From Bacillus sp. FJAT-27245 (lineage in GTDB: Bacteria > Bacillota > Bacilli > Bacillales > Cytobacillaceae): 64,000 nt of DNA. The stretch spans positions 1,215,266 through 1,279,265 of the forward strand of contig NZ_LIGI01000001.1 of NCBI RefSeq assembly GCF_001273955.1, given 5' to 3'. The notes below the pieces were generated by a model. That model was not told where the DNA came from and did not search any database. It saw only the letters and a program-made list of their open reading frames with translations. The translations under genes were made by a program, and so were the position numbers. Below, piece by piece: positions 51,517-60,594 of the stretch (the first letter of the stretch is position 1; each line of letters opens with the position of its first letter).

Positions 51517-54500
51517 ATGAAAATTAAAACAAAGATGTTATTAGGACTCAGCTCCAAACCTGTTCTGGTAGTTCTTCTTATTATTATAGGTTTGCTAGAA
51601 GTGGCTAGTATCAATAAATTAGATGAGGTTACTCAAAATAATTATTCTATTTCTTTATTGGCGGAAGAAGTGCATAGGGATGTTAAAAACGAAGCCATCA
51701 GTTTAAGAAATATTGTCATATTTAATAATGATGAATTGGTCCAAAAGGAATTATCCCAATTACAAATGATGGATGGTTCGTTAAATCTAAAACTGAATCT
51801 CCTTGCACAAATGGTCAATTCAAAAGAACAAAGGGAAATTATTGAAAACATTAAAAAGACAAATCGGGATTTTTACGTTTATAGAAACAAAATAATCAAA
51901 TTTGTTTCTGAAGGAAAAAGGGAAGAAGCAGCCACTTTGATTAGTGAAAGAGGGCGGGGCCTTCAGGAAAAATTTTTCGTCGATATCACTTTGCTTACAG
52001 ATAATTTACAAACGAACTTAACAACGTCGTTTAGCAATGCCACAAATAAAATCCAAAAGCTAATTATCGTTTTGAGCTTAATAGCATTAATAAGTTTTTT
52101 TCTTTCGGCTGGATATATGGTGAAAACCGTATGGGGAATTGCTTTTCGCTTAAGCAAGGTATCAGCGATCATGAGCAGGATAGCAAATGGAAAATTGGAT
52201 TTAGGAACACGAATAACTATGAATTCCAGGGATGAAATAGATGATGTGGCAAAAGCGTTCAATCAAATGGCGGAATCCCTTGAGCAAAAAGTTCATCTGG
52301 AAAAAAGTTTATTGTGGAATAAAACCAATATAACAGAGATAAATGCAGAATTAATCGGTTTACATGGATTGGAAACCCTATCGGAAGCCTTGCTTAGAAG
52401 AGTTGTGCCTTTAATGGAGGCCTCCATGGCTGGTTTTTATATTAAGGAAATGAACGATTCCAGTAGTGAAACCCGTTATATTCGATCTGCCTCTTACGCA
52501 GTAAATACAGACCATCAGGAAACGTTCATTTTAGGGGAAGGCCTTATTGGACAGGCAGCGGAAGAGAAGTCTTCTATTCTTCTTTCCGAGGTTCCGTCTC
52601 ACTATCCCAAGGTGAAATCCGGTGTTGGTGAGTCGTCTGCCTTGAACATTTATATAACGCCTCTAAAGGTTGAAGAGAATGTTGTTGCAATTTTGGAATT
52701 GGCTTCGTTTAAACCATTTAGTAAAGAACAGGAATCTCTATTGGAAGAATTAATCGAACAGGTAGCGATAATTTTTGAAAAAGAAATGGATAGAATCCGA
52801 TTGGCGGGGGTATTGGAGGAGACCCAGAGGTTAATGGAAGAAATCCAGGTTCAATCTGAGGAACTTCAGACACAACAAGAGGAACTAAGGATAATAAATG
52901 AAGAGTTGGAGGAACAGACAAAAGTTCTCCGCGCATCTGAGGGTAAGCTTCAGGCTCAACAAGAAGAACTGGAAGAAGCAAATATTGAACTAAAGGAAAA
53001 GACACGAATATTAGAAGAACAGAATAATAAGTACGAATTGAAAAACAATGAACTAGAAAATGCCAAGGAACTACTTGAAGAAAAGGCAAATCAGCTTGCA
53101 TTAAGTTCAAAATATAAGTCTGAGTTTCTTGCCAATATGTCGCATGAATTAAGGACTCCACTAAACAGCTTGATTATCCTATCCAGATTATTGTCCGATA
53201 ACATTGAGGGAAATCTCACAAATAAGCAAGTGGAGTATTCCAGAACCATTTATTCATCGGGTAATGATCTATTATCACTCATTGACGATATTCTTGATTT
53301 ATCCAAGATTGAATCCGGAAAAATGAGTATCCAGCCTGTGGACGTTCACATACCCTCTTTAATTGATTTGCTCGAATCCAGATTCGTGCCTATCGCAAAC
53401 GAAAAGGGATTAAAGTTTAGCATAATTCTTAAAAACAGGGCTCCTCATTCATTTTATACGGATGAAAAACGCCTGCTTCAAGTATTGAATAATTTATTAT
53501 CCAATGCTTTTAAGTTTACGGCCAAGGGAGAAGTAACGTTAGAAATTGACAAAAATCCTAATTCAAAAGGTGGTATACAATTCAAGGTGATTGATACTGG
53601 GATTGGCATCCCAGATGATAAGCACGGACTCATCTTTGAGGCTTTTCAACAGGTGGATGGGACAACCAGCAGAAAATACGGAGGAACTGGATTAGGCTTA
53701 TCTATTTGCAGAGAAATCTCCAATTTATTGGGTGGCAAAATGAATGTGGAAAGTGAAGAGGGAAAGGGAAGTACCTTTATATTCAGTTTGGAAGAATATA
53801 AGCCCCAAATAACTGGTATCCACAGTTTAAGTGAGAAAAAGGAAGTAGCGGCCGCTTTGGATACACTTGATGTTAAGTCCAAAATAATTCCATTGCAATC
53901 AGTTGATCAAAATAGAAAGCTTAATTCCCGGGTTGTCCCAAGAGACCATATTAAACGAATTTTAATCGTGGATGATGATACTAAGCAGCGCAATGCTTTA
54001 ATGGAATTGATAGGAAATATGAATGTTGTTGTTAAAACCGTCTCTACTGGCAGGGAAACCTTGGAAGAGTTGAAAGTTAATCAATTCGACATCCTGATAA
54101 TGGATTTGGGATTAACTGATGCAACTGGGTTTGAAATATTGGAAAAAATAAAAGAGAACAGTGAGCACCAACATTTAAAGATAATGATTTACACGGGTAG
54201 AGACCTTTCTTCAAAAGAAGAAATGGTTCTAAAACAGCATGCCCACACGATTATTATTAAGGATAGCATGGCCCCTCAGCGGCTTGTGGAGGAAATTAAG
54301 ATACACTTGAATAATTATACGAATGAAACATCACCAACTGAAACGGCCGAGGAGCTTTCCATTACCCCTCTTCCCCGGTTGAATGGGATAAAGGTTCTGC
54401 TTGTTGATGATGACGTACGAAACGTTTATGCAATCTCAAGTTTTCTGGAACAGTACGGGGTAAATATTACGTTTGCCGAAAATGGCCTTGAATGTCTTCA

Positions 54501-54786
54501 ATTGATGAAAGGCAATCCTGATTTTGATTTAATTTTAATGGATATAATGATGCCTGAAATGGATGGTTATGAAACAATAAGAAATATTAGAGCGATGGGC
54601 GATTTTAATTCATTGCCTATTATCGCTTTGACTGCCAAGGCGATGAAGGAAGACCGCGAGAAATGTATTGAGGCAGGTGCGTCCGATTATATTGTCAAAC
54701 CTTTCAATCCCAATCAATTAATCTCGTTAATACAAGTTTGGCTTTATCCCCAAGAAGGTAATAAAAATGAATTTAATAAAAACTGA
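51517..54786 (+). CDS. Hybrid histidine kinase, two receiver domains
   Basis: 1089 aa. TM1 (about 10-30), an extracytoplasmic four-helix bundle (CHASE3/4HB-like, 30-185), TM2 (about 188-210), HAMP (to about 262), GAF (about 285-425), a long Gln/Glu-rich coiled coil (425-540), HisKA with His544 in MSHELRTPLN, HATPase (LLSNAFKFTAKGEV, DTGIGIPDDKHGLIFEAF, GGTGLGLSI). Two REC domains follow, starting near 814 (ILIVDDDTKQRN, MDLGL) and near 958 (VLLVDDDVRNVY, LMDIMMPEMDG). There is no Hpt domain, so a relay partner must be elsewhere, or REC2 acts as a sink. It follows the REC-GGDEF-EAL gene by 20 bases and overlaps cheR by 20 bases. Confidence 0.92.
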   Translation: MKIKTKMLLGLSSKPVLVVLLIIIGLLEVASINKLDEVTQNNYSISLLAEEVHRDVKNEAISLRNIVIFNNDELVQKELSQLQMMDGSLNLKLNLLAQMVNSKEQREIIENIKKTNRDFYVYRNKIIKFVSEGKREEAATLISERGRGLQEKFFVDITLLTDNLQTNLTTSFSNATNKIQKLIIVLSLIALISFFLSAGYMVKTVWGIAFRLSKVSAIMSRIANGKLDLGTRITMNSRDEIDDVAKAFNQMAESLEQKVHLEKSLLWNKTNITEINAELIGLHGLETLSEALLRRVVPLMEASMAGFYIKEMNDSSSETRYIRSASYAVNTDHQETFILGEGLIGQAAEEKSSILLSEVPSHYPKVKSGVGESSALNIYITPLKVEENVVAILELASFKPFSKEQESLLEELIEQVAIIFEKEMDRIRLAGVLEETQRLMEEIQVQSEELQTQQEELRIINEELEEQTKVLRASEGKLQAQQEELEEANIELKEKTRILEEQNNKYELKNNELENAKELLEEKANQLALSSKYKSEFLANMSHELRTPLNSLIILSRLLSDNIEGNLTNKQVEYSRTIYSSGNDLLSLIDDILDLSKIESGKMSIQPVDVHIPSLIDLLESRFVPIANEKGLKFSIILKNRAPHSFYTDEKRLLQVLNNLLSNAFKFTAKGEVTLEIDKNPNSKGGIQFKVIDTGIGIPDDKHGLIFEAFQQVDGTTSRKYGGTGLGLSICREISNLLGGKMNVESEEGKGSTFIFSLEEYKPQITGIHSLSEKKEVAAALDTLDVKSKIIPLQSVDQNRKLNSRVVPRDHIKRILIVDDDTKQRNALMELIGNMNVVVKTVSTGRETLEELKVNQFDILIMDLGLTDATGFEILEKIKENSEHQHLKIMIYTGRDLSSKEEMVLKQHAHTIIIKDSMAPQRLVEEIKIHLNNYTNETSPTETAEELSITPLPRLNGIKVLLVDDDVRNVYAISSFLEQYGVNITFAENGLECLQLMKGNPDFDLILMDIMMPEMDGYETIRNIRAMGDFNSLPIIALTAKAMKEDREKCIEAGASDYIVKPFNPNQLISLIQVWLYPQEGNKNEFNKN

Positions 54787-55621
54787 AAATAATCGTGATT
54801 CAATGGATGCCTTGGAAAAGATAGAAATTGACTTGCTCTTGCAAGGATTGTATTCGTGGTGTGGCTATGATTACCGAAACTATTCCTATAACTCAATTAG
54901 GAGGAGAATTTGGCATAGGGTCCACGCTGAAAAATTAACGACTATATCCGGACTGCTTGAAAAGGTATTACATGACTCTGCCTGTTTAAAAAGGCTAATT
55001 TCCGACTTCTCAATAAATGTAACAGAGATGTTCAGAGATCCTCTGTTCTTCCTTGAATTCAGGGAAAAGGTAGTGCCAATACTTCGAACCTACCCTTCCA
55101 TACGCATTTGGCATGCTGGATGTTCGACAGGGGAAGAAGTTTTTTCGATGGCCATGTTGTTGCACGAGGAAGGGATTTATGAAAAAACTAAAATATACGC
55201 TACAGATATTAATTCTGACGTTTTAAAAGCTGCCAAAACCGGTATTTTTTCTTTGGAAAACATGCGAAAATACACAAATAATTATATTGCTTCCGGTGGA
55301 CAGCGGTCGTTTTCTGATTATTACCAGGTTACTGGTGATGGGGTGAAATTTCATTCATTTTTATCAAAAAATATAGTGTTCGCACAGCATAACTTGGTAA
55401 CGGATCGTTCCTTTAATGAATTTCATGTTATTATTTGCCGAAACGTTTTAATCTATTTTAATAAAGAATTACAACAAATGGTTCTCAATCTCTTTTACGA
55501 AAGTTTAAGCTTGCTTGGATTTCTAGGCTTAGGTGATAAGGAAACCATTTCTTATACTGAAAAAGCGAGATATTATGAGAATGTTAGCCATGGACAAAAG
55601 CTCTATCGAAAAGTGAGATAA
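54767..55621 (+). CDS. CheR-type protein-glutamate methyltransferase
   Basis: 284 aa. N-terminal helical CheR domain (YNSIRRRIWHRVHAEKLTTI), then the SAM-binding domain with IRIWHAGCSTGEEVFSMAM and YATDINSDVLKAAKTG, and ICRNVLIYFNKELQQ near the end. Canonical CheR methylates chemoreceptors; here it is in an operon with a hybrid kinase, so the HAMP/coiled-coil region of that kinase is a possible target (inference). No CheB is present. The ATG at 54767 overlaps the kinase 3' end, with AAGGTAA 7 bases upstream. Confidence 0.9.
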   Translation: MNLIKTENNRDSMDALEKIEIDLLLQGLYSWCGYDYRNYSYNSIRRRIWHRVHAEKLTTISGLLEKVLHDSACLKRLISDFSINVTEMFRDPLFFLEFREKVVPILRTYPSIRIWHAGCSTGEEVFSMAMLLHEEGIYEKTKIYATDINSDVLKAAKTGIFSLENMRKYTNNYIASGGQRSFSDYYQVTGDGVKFHSFLSKNIVFAQHNLVTDRSFNEFHVIICRNVLIYFNKELQQMVLNLFYESLSLLGFLGLGDKETISYTEKARYYENVSHGQKLYRKVR

Positions 55622-55633
55622 GATTATTCAATG

Positions 55634-55658
55634 AGGGCCTTTAAGGTCCTTTTTTTAT
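55634..55658 (+). terminator. Terminator of the signalling operon
   Basis: AGGGCC and GGTCCT with a 5-base loop, then T7; it starts 13 bases after the cheR stop. Confidence 0.75.
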
Positions 55659-55772
55659 ATTAAATCACTTATGCGGGAAGGTTGAACATGGCGAAAAGAT
55701 TTTAGTTCGTTTAAATTATTCAAAAAACGATACAGATAAAGCCACAGTGGAATCGGTGAAAATGGTACAGAA

Positions 55773-55818
55773 AAAGGGTCCGCCTTCAGCGTGTGAGGAA
55801 GGCAGGCCCTTTTGTTTC
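55773..55818. terminator. Bidirectional terminator before the pRiA4b-like gene
   Basis: AAAGGG-T-CCGCCTTC and GAAGGC-A-GGCCCTTT; minus side runs into CCCTTTTTC, plus side into TTTGTTT. Confidence 0.75.
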
Positions 55819-55828
55819 GCACTGGTGG

Positions 55829-56599
55829 CTATAACTTTATTTCCTTTAGTATTGTGTTTTGTAGTTCCAAATCAAATTCCTCTTGGTCAAAATCACCGTA
55901 ATAGTAAAGCAATCCTTCCATATATTCTTCATCTATTTCCTCACTTGGGCCCTTTCCGGAGAGGCAGTCAACCAATGCCATATACCCATATACCCCACCG
56001 CAGTCTTCAGGCGGACAGGCACGTTTCCCTTTTAGGCATACTGGGTGTTCGAGTTTCTTGGAACTCTCTTCAATTTTTTCAATCAGAATAGTATGTTCCC
56101 AATCATCACCAAAATCATAGGTATAAGTGAATTTAGCCTTTTCTTCGGCTACCCAATGATCCAATCGTTCTTTCCTCGAATCTGCTGTTTCACGGAAACG
56201 TGGGGCGAAGAAACCAAATTCTTCTTCCGAACTAGGTATTTCAATAGAAGTGTTATCCACTTCAAAACTGTATAAATGGGAATTGCTCCAGCCCATAGCG
56301 GCTTGGATGATTTCATGAAGGGTGTGGAATGTGATATTTCCGGGCACTGCAATCCTTCTCCAAATGGGAGGACGCACGCCTTTCAATGTAACTTTTAATT
56401 GATAAGTATAGGATTTCCTGCTAGTTTTGCCCGTTCGTTTTTTACTAGTTTTTGAGGCGGTTTGCAGCTTGGGCACCCATCCTTCAAGTTTGGAGAGTTC
56501 TTTTTCCAACTCTTCTTTTTCGGAAAGGGGGAGGTTTTTGTAAACGTCTAATGATTGAAGGTTTTGTAAAAAATCGAGCATTGGATTCTTACGCTTCAA
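55829..56599 (-). CDS. Plasmid pRiA4b ORF-3-like protein
   Basis: 256 aa. An N-terminal helical segment of about 65 residues, then the PRiA4_ORF3 domain (PF07929): YQLKVTLKGVRPPIWRRIAV, FHTLHEIIQAAMGWSNSHLY, FTYTYDFGDDWEHTI, ACPPEDCGGVYGY. The family is widespread on chromosomes and plasmids, and its function is unknown. TTG start with AAGGAGG 7 bases upstream. It stands alone between two terminators. Confidence 0.92.
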   Translation of the reverse strand: MKRKNPMLDFLQNLQSLDVYKNLPLSEKEELEKELSKLEGWVPKLQTASKTSKKRTGKTSRKSYTYQLKVTLKGVRPPIWRRIAVPGNITFHTLHEIIQAAMGWSNSHLYSFEVDNTSIEIPSSEEEFGFFAPRFRETADSRKERLDHWVAEEKAKFTYTYDFGDDWEHTILIEKIEESSKKLEHPVCLKGKRACPPEDCGGVYGYMALVDCLSGKGPSEEIDEEYMEGLLYYYGDFDQEEFDLELQNTILKEIKL

Positions 56600-57015
56600 G
56601 GTATTTCCTCCTTACAATTGCAATATTCCTAAACAATCGATTTCTGGTGCCCAACAAGTTTCCCAGTATTCTCTCTTCGTTAAGTATACAGTAATACATC
56701 CAAAGTTTTTGAGCGAATGTTTTCTATTAAAACTGTAGGTAAAGTGGGGGCACTCTTATTGCTAGTAAAAGAAAACTGTTCAGTATTCGTGCCTGAAAAA
56801 ACGAGACTGCAGTGAAGTGTTTACTCCTTTTGTTTTTTACCACAAAACAACCTGCTAAAAGACATTCGAAAAACTGGGATCGGAGCTTTTACTGAACTTC
56901 TTTTCCTAACTGATTTTCACCATAAGGTTTTGATTAACTCCTGCAGATGCTATAATATTTTCAGAAGATTTATATAAATGGCACATACATCGCCTACATA
57001 ATGGAGGGAAGCGGC
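56600..57015. other. Intergenic stretch without recognised content
   Basis: Divergent spacer between the pRiA4b-like gene and the amidohydrolase. GCTATAATATT at 56951-56961 contains a TATAAT that may be the -10 box of the latter. No other signal seen. Confidence 0.35.
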
Positions 57016-58230
57016 TTGTTGGAGAATTGGAATGCGAGATTGGAAGATTTGTTTAGCGAGATGGTCGAGTGGAGAAGGGATTTCCACATGAACCCCGAGC
57101 TGTCCTTCGAGGAAGTAAGGACGCCGAAGAAAATTGCCGAATATCTCGAAAGCCTCGGCATTGAAGTGAGAACCGGGGTCGGCGGGCGCGGCGTTGTCGG
57201 GACGATCAAGGGCGGCAAGCCGGGAAAAACGATTGCACTCAGGGCGGACTTTGACGCACTGCCGATTGATGACCAAAAAGAAGTCCCTTACAAATCAACT
57301 GTACCGGGAGTCATGCATGCTTGCGGCCATGACGGGCACACAGCCACGCTGATGGCAGTTGCAAAGGTACTGAGCGAGAACCGTGAACACCTGCATGGAA
57401 ATGTAGTCCTTCTTCATCAGCATGCGGAAGAAGTTGCCCCGGGCGGCGCGGCCGCAATGATTGCCGATGGCTGCCTCGAGGGCGTTGATATAGTGTTCGG
57501 CACCCATTTAATGGCGAATCTGCCTTATGGATTGTATGGCTATCGGAATGGAGCCATCATGGCGGCAGCGGACCGTTTTATTATAAAAATTAACGGTAAA
57601 GGCGGTCATGGCGCCTATCCGCATGAAACAGTCGATTCCATTGCAATTGGCACACAGATTGTCACTCAGCTTCAGCATATCGTCTCGCGCCTCGTTAATC
57701 CATTGAAGCCTGCGGTCGTTTCAGTCGGCTCCTTCCACGCGGGCAATGCCTTTAATGTCATTGCCGACACCGCCGAAATTACCGGAACCGTCAGGACATT
57801 CGATCCCGATGTACGCAACCAGATTGAAAAAGAAATGAAAATCATTGTAGATGGAATTTGCGCCGCTTTCCATGCAACCGCTGAAATCACCTATGAGCGC
57901 GGCTATCCGCCAGTGGTGAACCATGATGCGGAGACAGACATCTTCCTCGACGTAATGAAAAAGGCGGTTGGCGAAGAAAAGCTTGTCGAGCTTGACCCGA
58001 AAATGGGCGGGGAGGATTTCGCCTATTACCTTCAGGAGAGGCCGGGGATGTTCTTCAACACGGGTGCAGGGAATCCGGAAGTAGGCGCGTGCTACCCCCA
58101 CCACCATCCGAAATTCGATTTCGATGAACGCGCAATGGCCATGGCGGGGCAGGCATTTCTTGCAATCATCCACCACTATCTTCTTGAAAAGGCCGGTAAC
58201 GAAACGCCGCTTGCCGCCGAACCGGTTTAA
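57016..58230 (+). CDS. M20-family amidohydrolase
   Basis: 404 aa. M20D metallo-amidohydrolase of the N-acyl-amino-acid/hippurate hydrolase type, acting in the cytoplasm. WRRDFHMNPELSFEE at the N-terminus, metal ligands in HACGHDGHTA, catalytic Glu and ligand in LLHQHAEEVAPGGA, GGHGAYPHETVD in the dimerisation lid, and PKMGGEDFAYY with the last ligands near the C-terminus. TTG at 57016 is preferred, since GGAGGG lies 7 bases before it; the in-frame ATG at 57001 overlaps that site. The substrate cannot be fixed. Confidence 0.92.
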   Translation: MLENWNARLEDLFSEMVEWRRDFHMNPELSFEEVRTPKKIAEYLESLGIEVRTGVGGRGVVGTIKGGKPGKTIALRADFDALPIDDQKEVPYKSTVPGVMHACGHDGHTATLMAVAKVLSENREHLHGNVVLLHQHAEEVAPGGAAAMIADGCLEGVDIVFGTHLMANLPYGLYGYRNGAIMAAADRFIIKINGKGGHGAYPHETVDSIAIGTQIVTQLQHIVSRLVNPLKPAVVSVGSFHAGNAFNVIADTAEITGTVRTFDPDVRNQIEKEMKIIVDGICAAFHATAEITYERGYPPVVNHDAETDIFLDVMKKAVGEEKLVELDPKMGGEDFAYYLQERPGMFFNTGAGNPEVGACYPHHHPKFDFDERAMAMAGQAFLAIIHHYLLEKAGNETPLAAEPV

Positions 58231-58320
58231 GGGCGACAGCTTTTTTGGAAAAAAAGGAACAGTAAAGCTTCACATTCGCAATCTGAACCAAAACAGATGT
58301 GGGGATACAGACTCCAAAAC

Positions 58321-58356
58321 AAGCCGCAAATCAAAAAAATGCGGCTTATTCCTTTT
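58321..58356 (+). terminator. Terminator of the amidohydrolase gene
   Basis: AAGCCGCA and TGCGGCTT with an A-rich loop, then ATTCCTTTT. Confidence 0.7.
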
Positions 58357-58438
58357 CCGAAAAAAAACAGTTTTCCCTTTCGGGGTTCAATCTTATAAAA
58401 TAAAACAGACACTAAATCAAGGGGAGGGAATATTCCTT

Positions 58439-59473
58439 ATGTACAGTTTTAAAAATGATTATAGCGAAGGGGCGCATCCGCGAATCCTGAATTCGCTGCT
58501 GGAGTCGAACTTGGTGCAGGAGGATGGCTACGGGGAGGATTCTTTTACAAAAAAAGCGGTCGAGCTCATAAAAGCAACGCTTGGCCGAAATGAGGTGGAT
58601 GTTCACCTGCTGTCCGGCGGGACCCAGACGAATCTCATTGTGATTTCGGCATTCCTGCGTCCGCATGAAGCAGCCATCGCGGCGAGCACAGGCCATATTG
58701 CCACACACGAGACAGGCGCCATCGAAGCAACCGGCCACAAGGTGATTACCGTGGAAACGGCGGAAGGCAAGCTTACACCTGCCCATGTTCAAGCAGTGGC
58801 GGACGGCCACAACGACGAGCATATGGTCAAACCAAAATTAGTATACATATCGAACTCGACGGAAATCGGCTCTATTTATTCGAAAAAAGAGCTGCAGGAA
58901 TTAAGGGACGTTTGCGACTCGCGCGGGTTCATTCTTTTTATGGATGGCGCACGGCTCGGCTCTGCCCTATGTTCCGAGGAAAATGATGTTAGCCTTGATG
59001 ATTTGCCTGGCCTCGTTGATGCTTTTTACATAGGCGGCACGAAAAACGGGGCCCTATTGGGAGAAGCACTTGTAATTTGCCGCGACCGGCTGAAGGAGGA
59101 TTTCCGCTACCATATGAAGCAGAAGGGAGCGTTGCTTGCCAAGGGACGCCTGCTCGGCATCCAATTCCAGGAGCTGTTCCGGGACGGCCTCTTTTTTGAA
59201 CTCGCGGAGCATGCGAACCGAATGGCAGGCATCATTCGGAATGCGTTGGAAGAAGAGAATATCCCGTTCCTAACCCATTCCCCGTCCAATCAGCTGTTTC
59301 CGATTTTGCCCGACAAGCTGATTTCCGGGCTTCAAAGCAAGTATGCCTTCCATATTTGGGAGAAAGTTGATGAGGATCATTCGGCTGTCCGGTTTGTTAC
59401 ATCCTGGGCAACGAAAGAAGAGGCTGTAAAAGAATTGATTAAGGATTTTAAAGAGATGCACTCAGAATCCTGA
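58439..59473 (+). CDS. Low-specificity L-threonine aldolase-like PLP enzyme
   Basis: 344 aa. Beta-eliminating lyase/threonine aldolase family (PF01212), fold type I PLP enzyme, cleaving L-threonine or allo-threonine to glycine and acetaldehyde. LLSGGTQTNLIVISAFLRP binds the cofactor phosphate, STGHIATHETGAIEATGHKV holds the ring-stacking His, FILFMDGARLGSAL gives the Asp, and YIGGTKNGALLGEA carries the Schiff-base Lys. GGGGAGGG precedes ATG 58439. Separate from the amidohydrolase by a terminator. Confidence 0.9.
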   Translation: MYSFKNDYSEGAHPRILNSLLESNLVQEDGYGEDSFTKKAVELIKATLGRNEVDVHLLSGGTQTNLIVISAFLRPHEAAIAASTGHIATHETGAIEATGHKVITVETAEGKLTPAHVQAVADGHNDEHMVKPKLVYISNSTEIGSIYSKKELQELRDVCDSRGFILFMDGARLGSALCSEENDVSLDDLPGLVDAFYIGGTKNGALLGEALVICRDRLKEDFRYHMKQKGALLAKGRLLGIQFQELFRDGLFFELAEHANRMAGIIRNALEEENIPFLTHSPSNQLFPILPDKLISGLQSKYAFHIWEKVDEDHSAVRFVTSWATKEEAVKELIKDFKEMHSES

Positions 59474-59483
59474 TACGGATTTT

Positions 59484-59620
59484 GGACATCAATTGTCGTT
59501 TTCTTAGATTCGGTGTCCAAATAAGGCTGGGATTTGGGCAACAAAGAGGATTTCCAAGGGAGCGTGTCCAAAGAAGCCTGAAGTTGCAAATGAAGTTTTC
59601 ACAGTTCAGTGTCCAAATGA
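59484..59620 (-). repeat. Degenerate GTGTCCAA-phased repeat
   Basis: TTGGACA at 59482, then GTGTCCAA at 59513, 59564 and 59609 (51- and 45-base steps). Reverse-complement sense and spacing resemble the GGACA repeat at 9663-9781. Confidence 0.4.
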
Positions 59621-59807
59621 GATGCTCCTGCGCTACAAATCGAGGGGCTAGCTTCTTCGCGCCGAGGAAAGGGTATGCCGAAGGGAAATCAACCAAGGTT
59701 CCTTTTGAGAAACCAATCATCCAACCTATCTAGCATGTCTATTAGCCCCCAAAATATTACAAATGTAAAAAAGTTCTATTCTCTTTGTAACAAAAATAGT
59801 TTTTTAA

Positions 59808-59840
59808 TGTAACGTGGCTGTTACATTGAGTTGCTATTAT
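59808..59840 (+). promoter_or_regulatory. WalR (YycF) box and extended -10 of the LysM/3D gene
   Basis: TGTAAC-GTGGC-TGTTAC (59808-59824) fits TGTWAH-N5-TGTWAH exactly, and TGCTATTAT at 59832-59840 is an extended -10. In B. subtilis the related yocH is activated by WalR; control here is inferred. Confidence 0.65.
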
Positions 59841-59873
59841 ATTCCTACCAAGGAAGGTAAAGGGGAATAGATT

Positions 59874-60437
59874 TTGAAAAAGACGATACTGAGCTTTGTA
59901 ACAGCCATTGTAGTACTTTTCGGATTTTCGAATGCTTCTTTAGCCGCTGGAAATACATATAAGGTTCAAAAAGGCGATACCCTTTGGAGCATTGCCAAGA
60001 AAAATAACATAGCCGTCCAACAATTAAAAACATTGAACAACTTAAAGTCAGATAATATCCAGTTAAATCAGGTCTTAAAACTAAGCGGCACAACAGCTGC
60101 ACCGGCGAAAAAGCCCGCAGCTAAACCGGCAGCGGCGCAAGGAAGATACAAAGAAATCACTGTTAAGGCAACAGCCTACACTGCCAGCTGCAAAAGCTGC
60201 AGCGGGATTACCTCCACAGGCATCAACCTGAAAAAGAACCCGAACGCGAAAGTGATTTCGGTTGATCCTAAGCTTATCCCACTCGGGACAAAAGTATATG
60301 TACCGGGATACGGCGAAGCGATTGCTGGAGATAAAGGATCCGCGGTCCGCGGAAATAAAATTGATGTTTTCATCCCCGACCGCCAAAAAGCGCTTCAATG
60401 GGGAGTGAAGACGGTAAAGATTAAAGTTTATTATTAA
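59874..60437 (+). CDS. Secreted LysM-3D domain cell-wall protein (YocH-like)
   Basis: 187 aa. Signal peptide (KKTILSFVTAIVVLFGFSNASLAAG), one LysM domain (YKVQKGDTLWSIAKKNNIAV...LNQVLKL) for peptidoglycan binding, an Ala/Pro/Lys linker, and a C-terminal 3D domain (VKATAYTASCKSCSGITSTG; the three Asp residues lie in VISVDPKLIPLG, IAGDKG and KIDVFIPD), the lytic-transglycosylase-like fold of YocH/MltA. Acts outside the cell in wall turnover. TTG start with GGAAGGTAAAGGGG upstream; terminator behind. Confidence 0.93.
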   Translation: MKKTILSFVTAIVVLFGFSNASLAAGNTYKVQKGDTLWSIAKKNNIAVQQLKTLNNLKSDNIQLNQVLKLSGTTAAPAKKPAAKPAAAQGRYKEITVKATAYTASCKSCSGITSTGINLKKNPNAKVISVDPKLIPLGTKVYVPGYGEAIAGDKGSAVRGNKIDVFIPDRQKALQWGVKTVKIKVYY

Positions 60438-60439
60438 TA

Positions 60440-60476
60440 AAAAGAGCCTGCGGGAATGTCCCGGCAGGCTCTTTTT
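60440..60476 (+). terminator. Terminator of the LysM/3D gene
   Basis: AAAAGAGCCTGC and GCAGGCTCTTTTT with a GC-rich loop. Confidence 0.85.
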
Positions 60477-60594
60477 ATATTGCGGAAAATCAAACAGTCA
60501 CTACATTCTTTGTCGCATAAAGGGGTTTGGGTGACCAGGCTCCCACCCTAAATTCAAGATGCCGGCCTTTTTCTTGAAAATGAGATATGGAAGC

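Larger units (their letters stand above)
59474..59873. other. Intergenic stretch with phased GTGTCCAA boxes and the lysM-3D promoter
   Basis: Left half is the repeat at 59484-59620; right half is the AT-rich promoter with a WalR-like box. No gene is supported. Confidence 0.5.
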
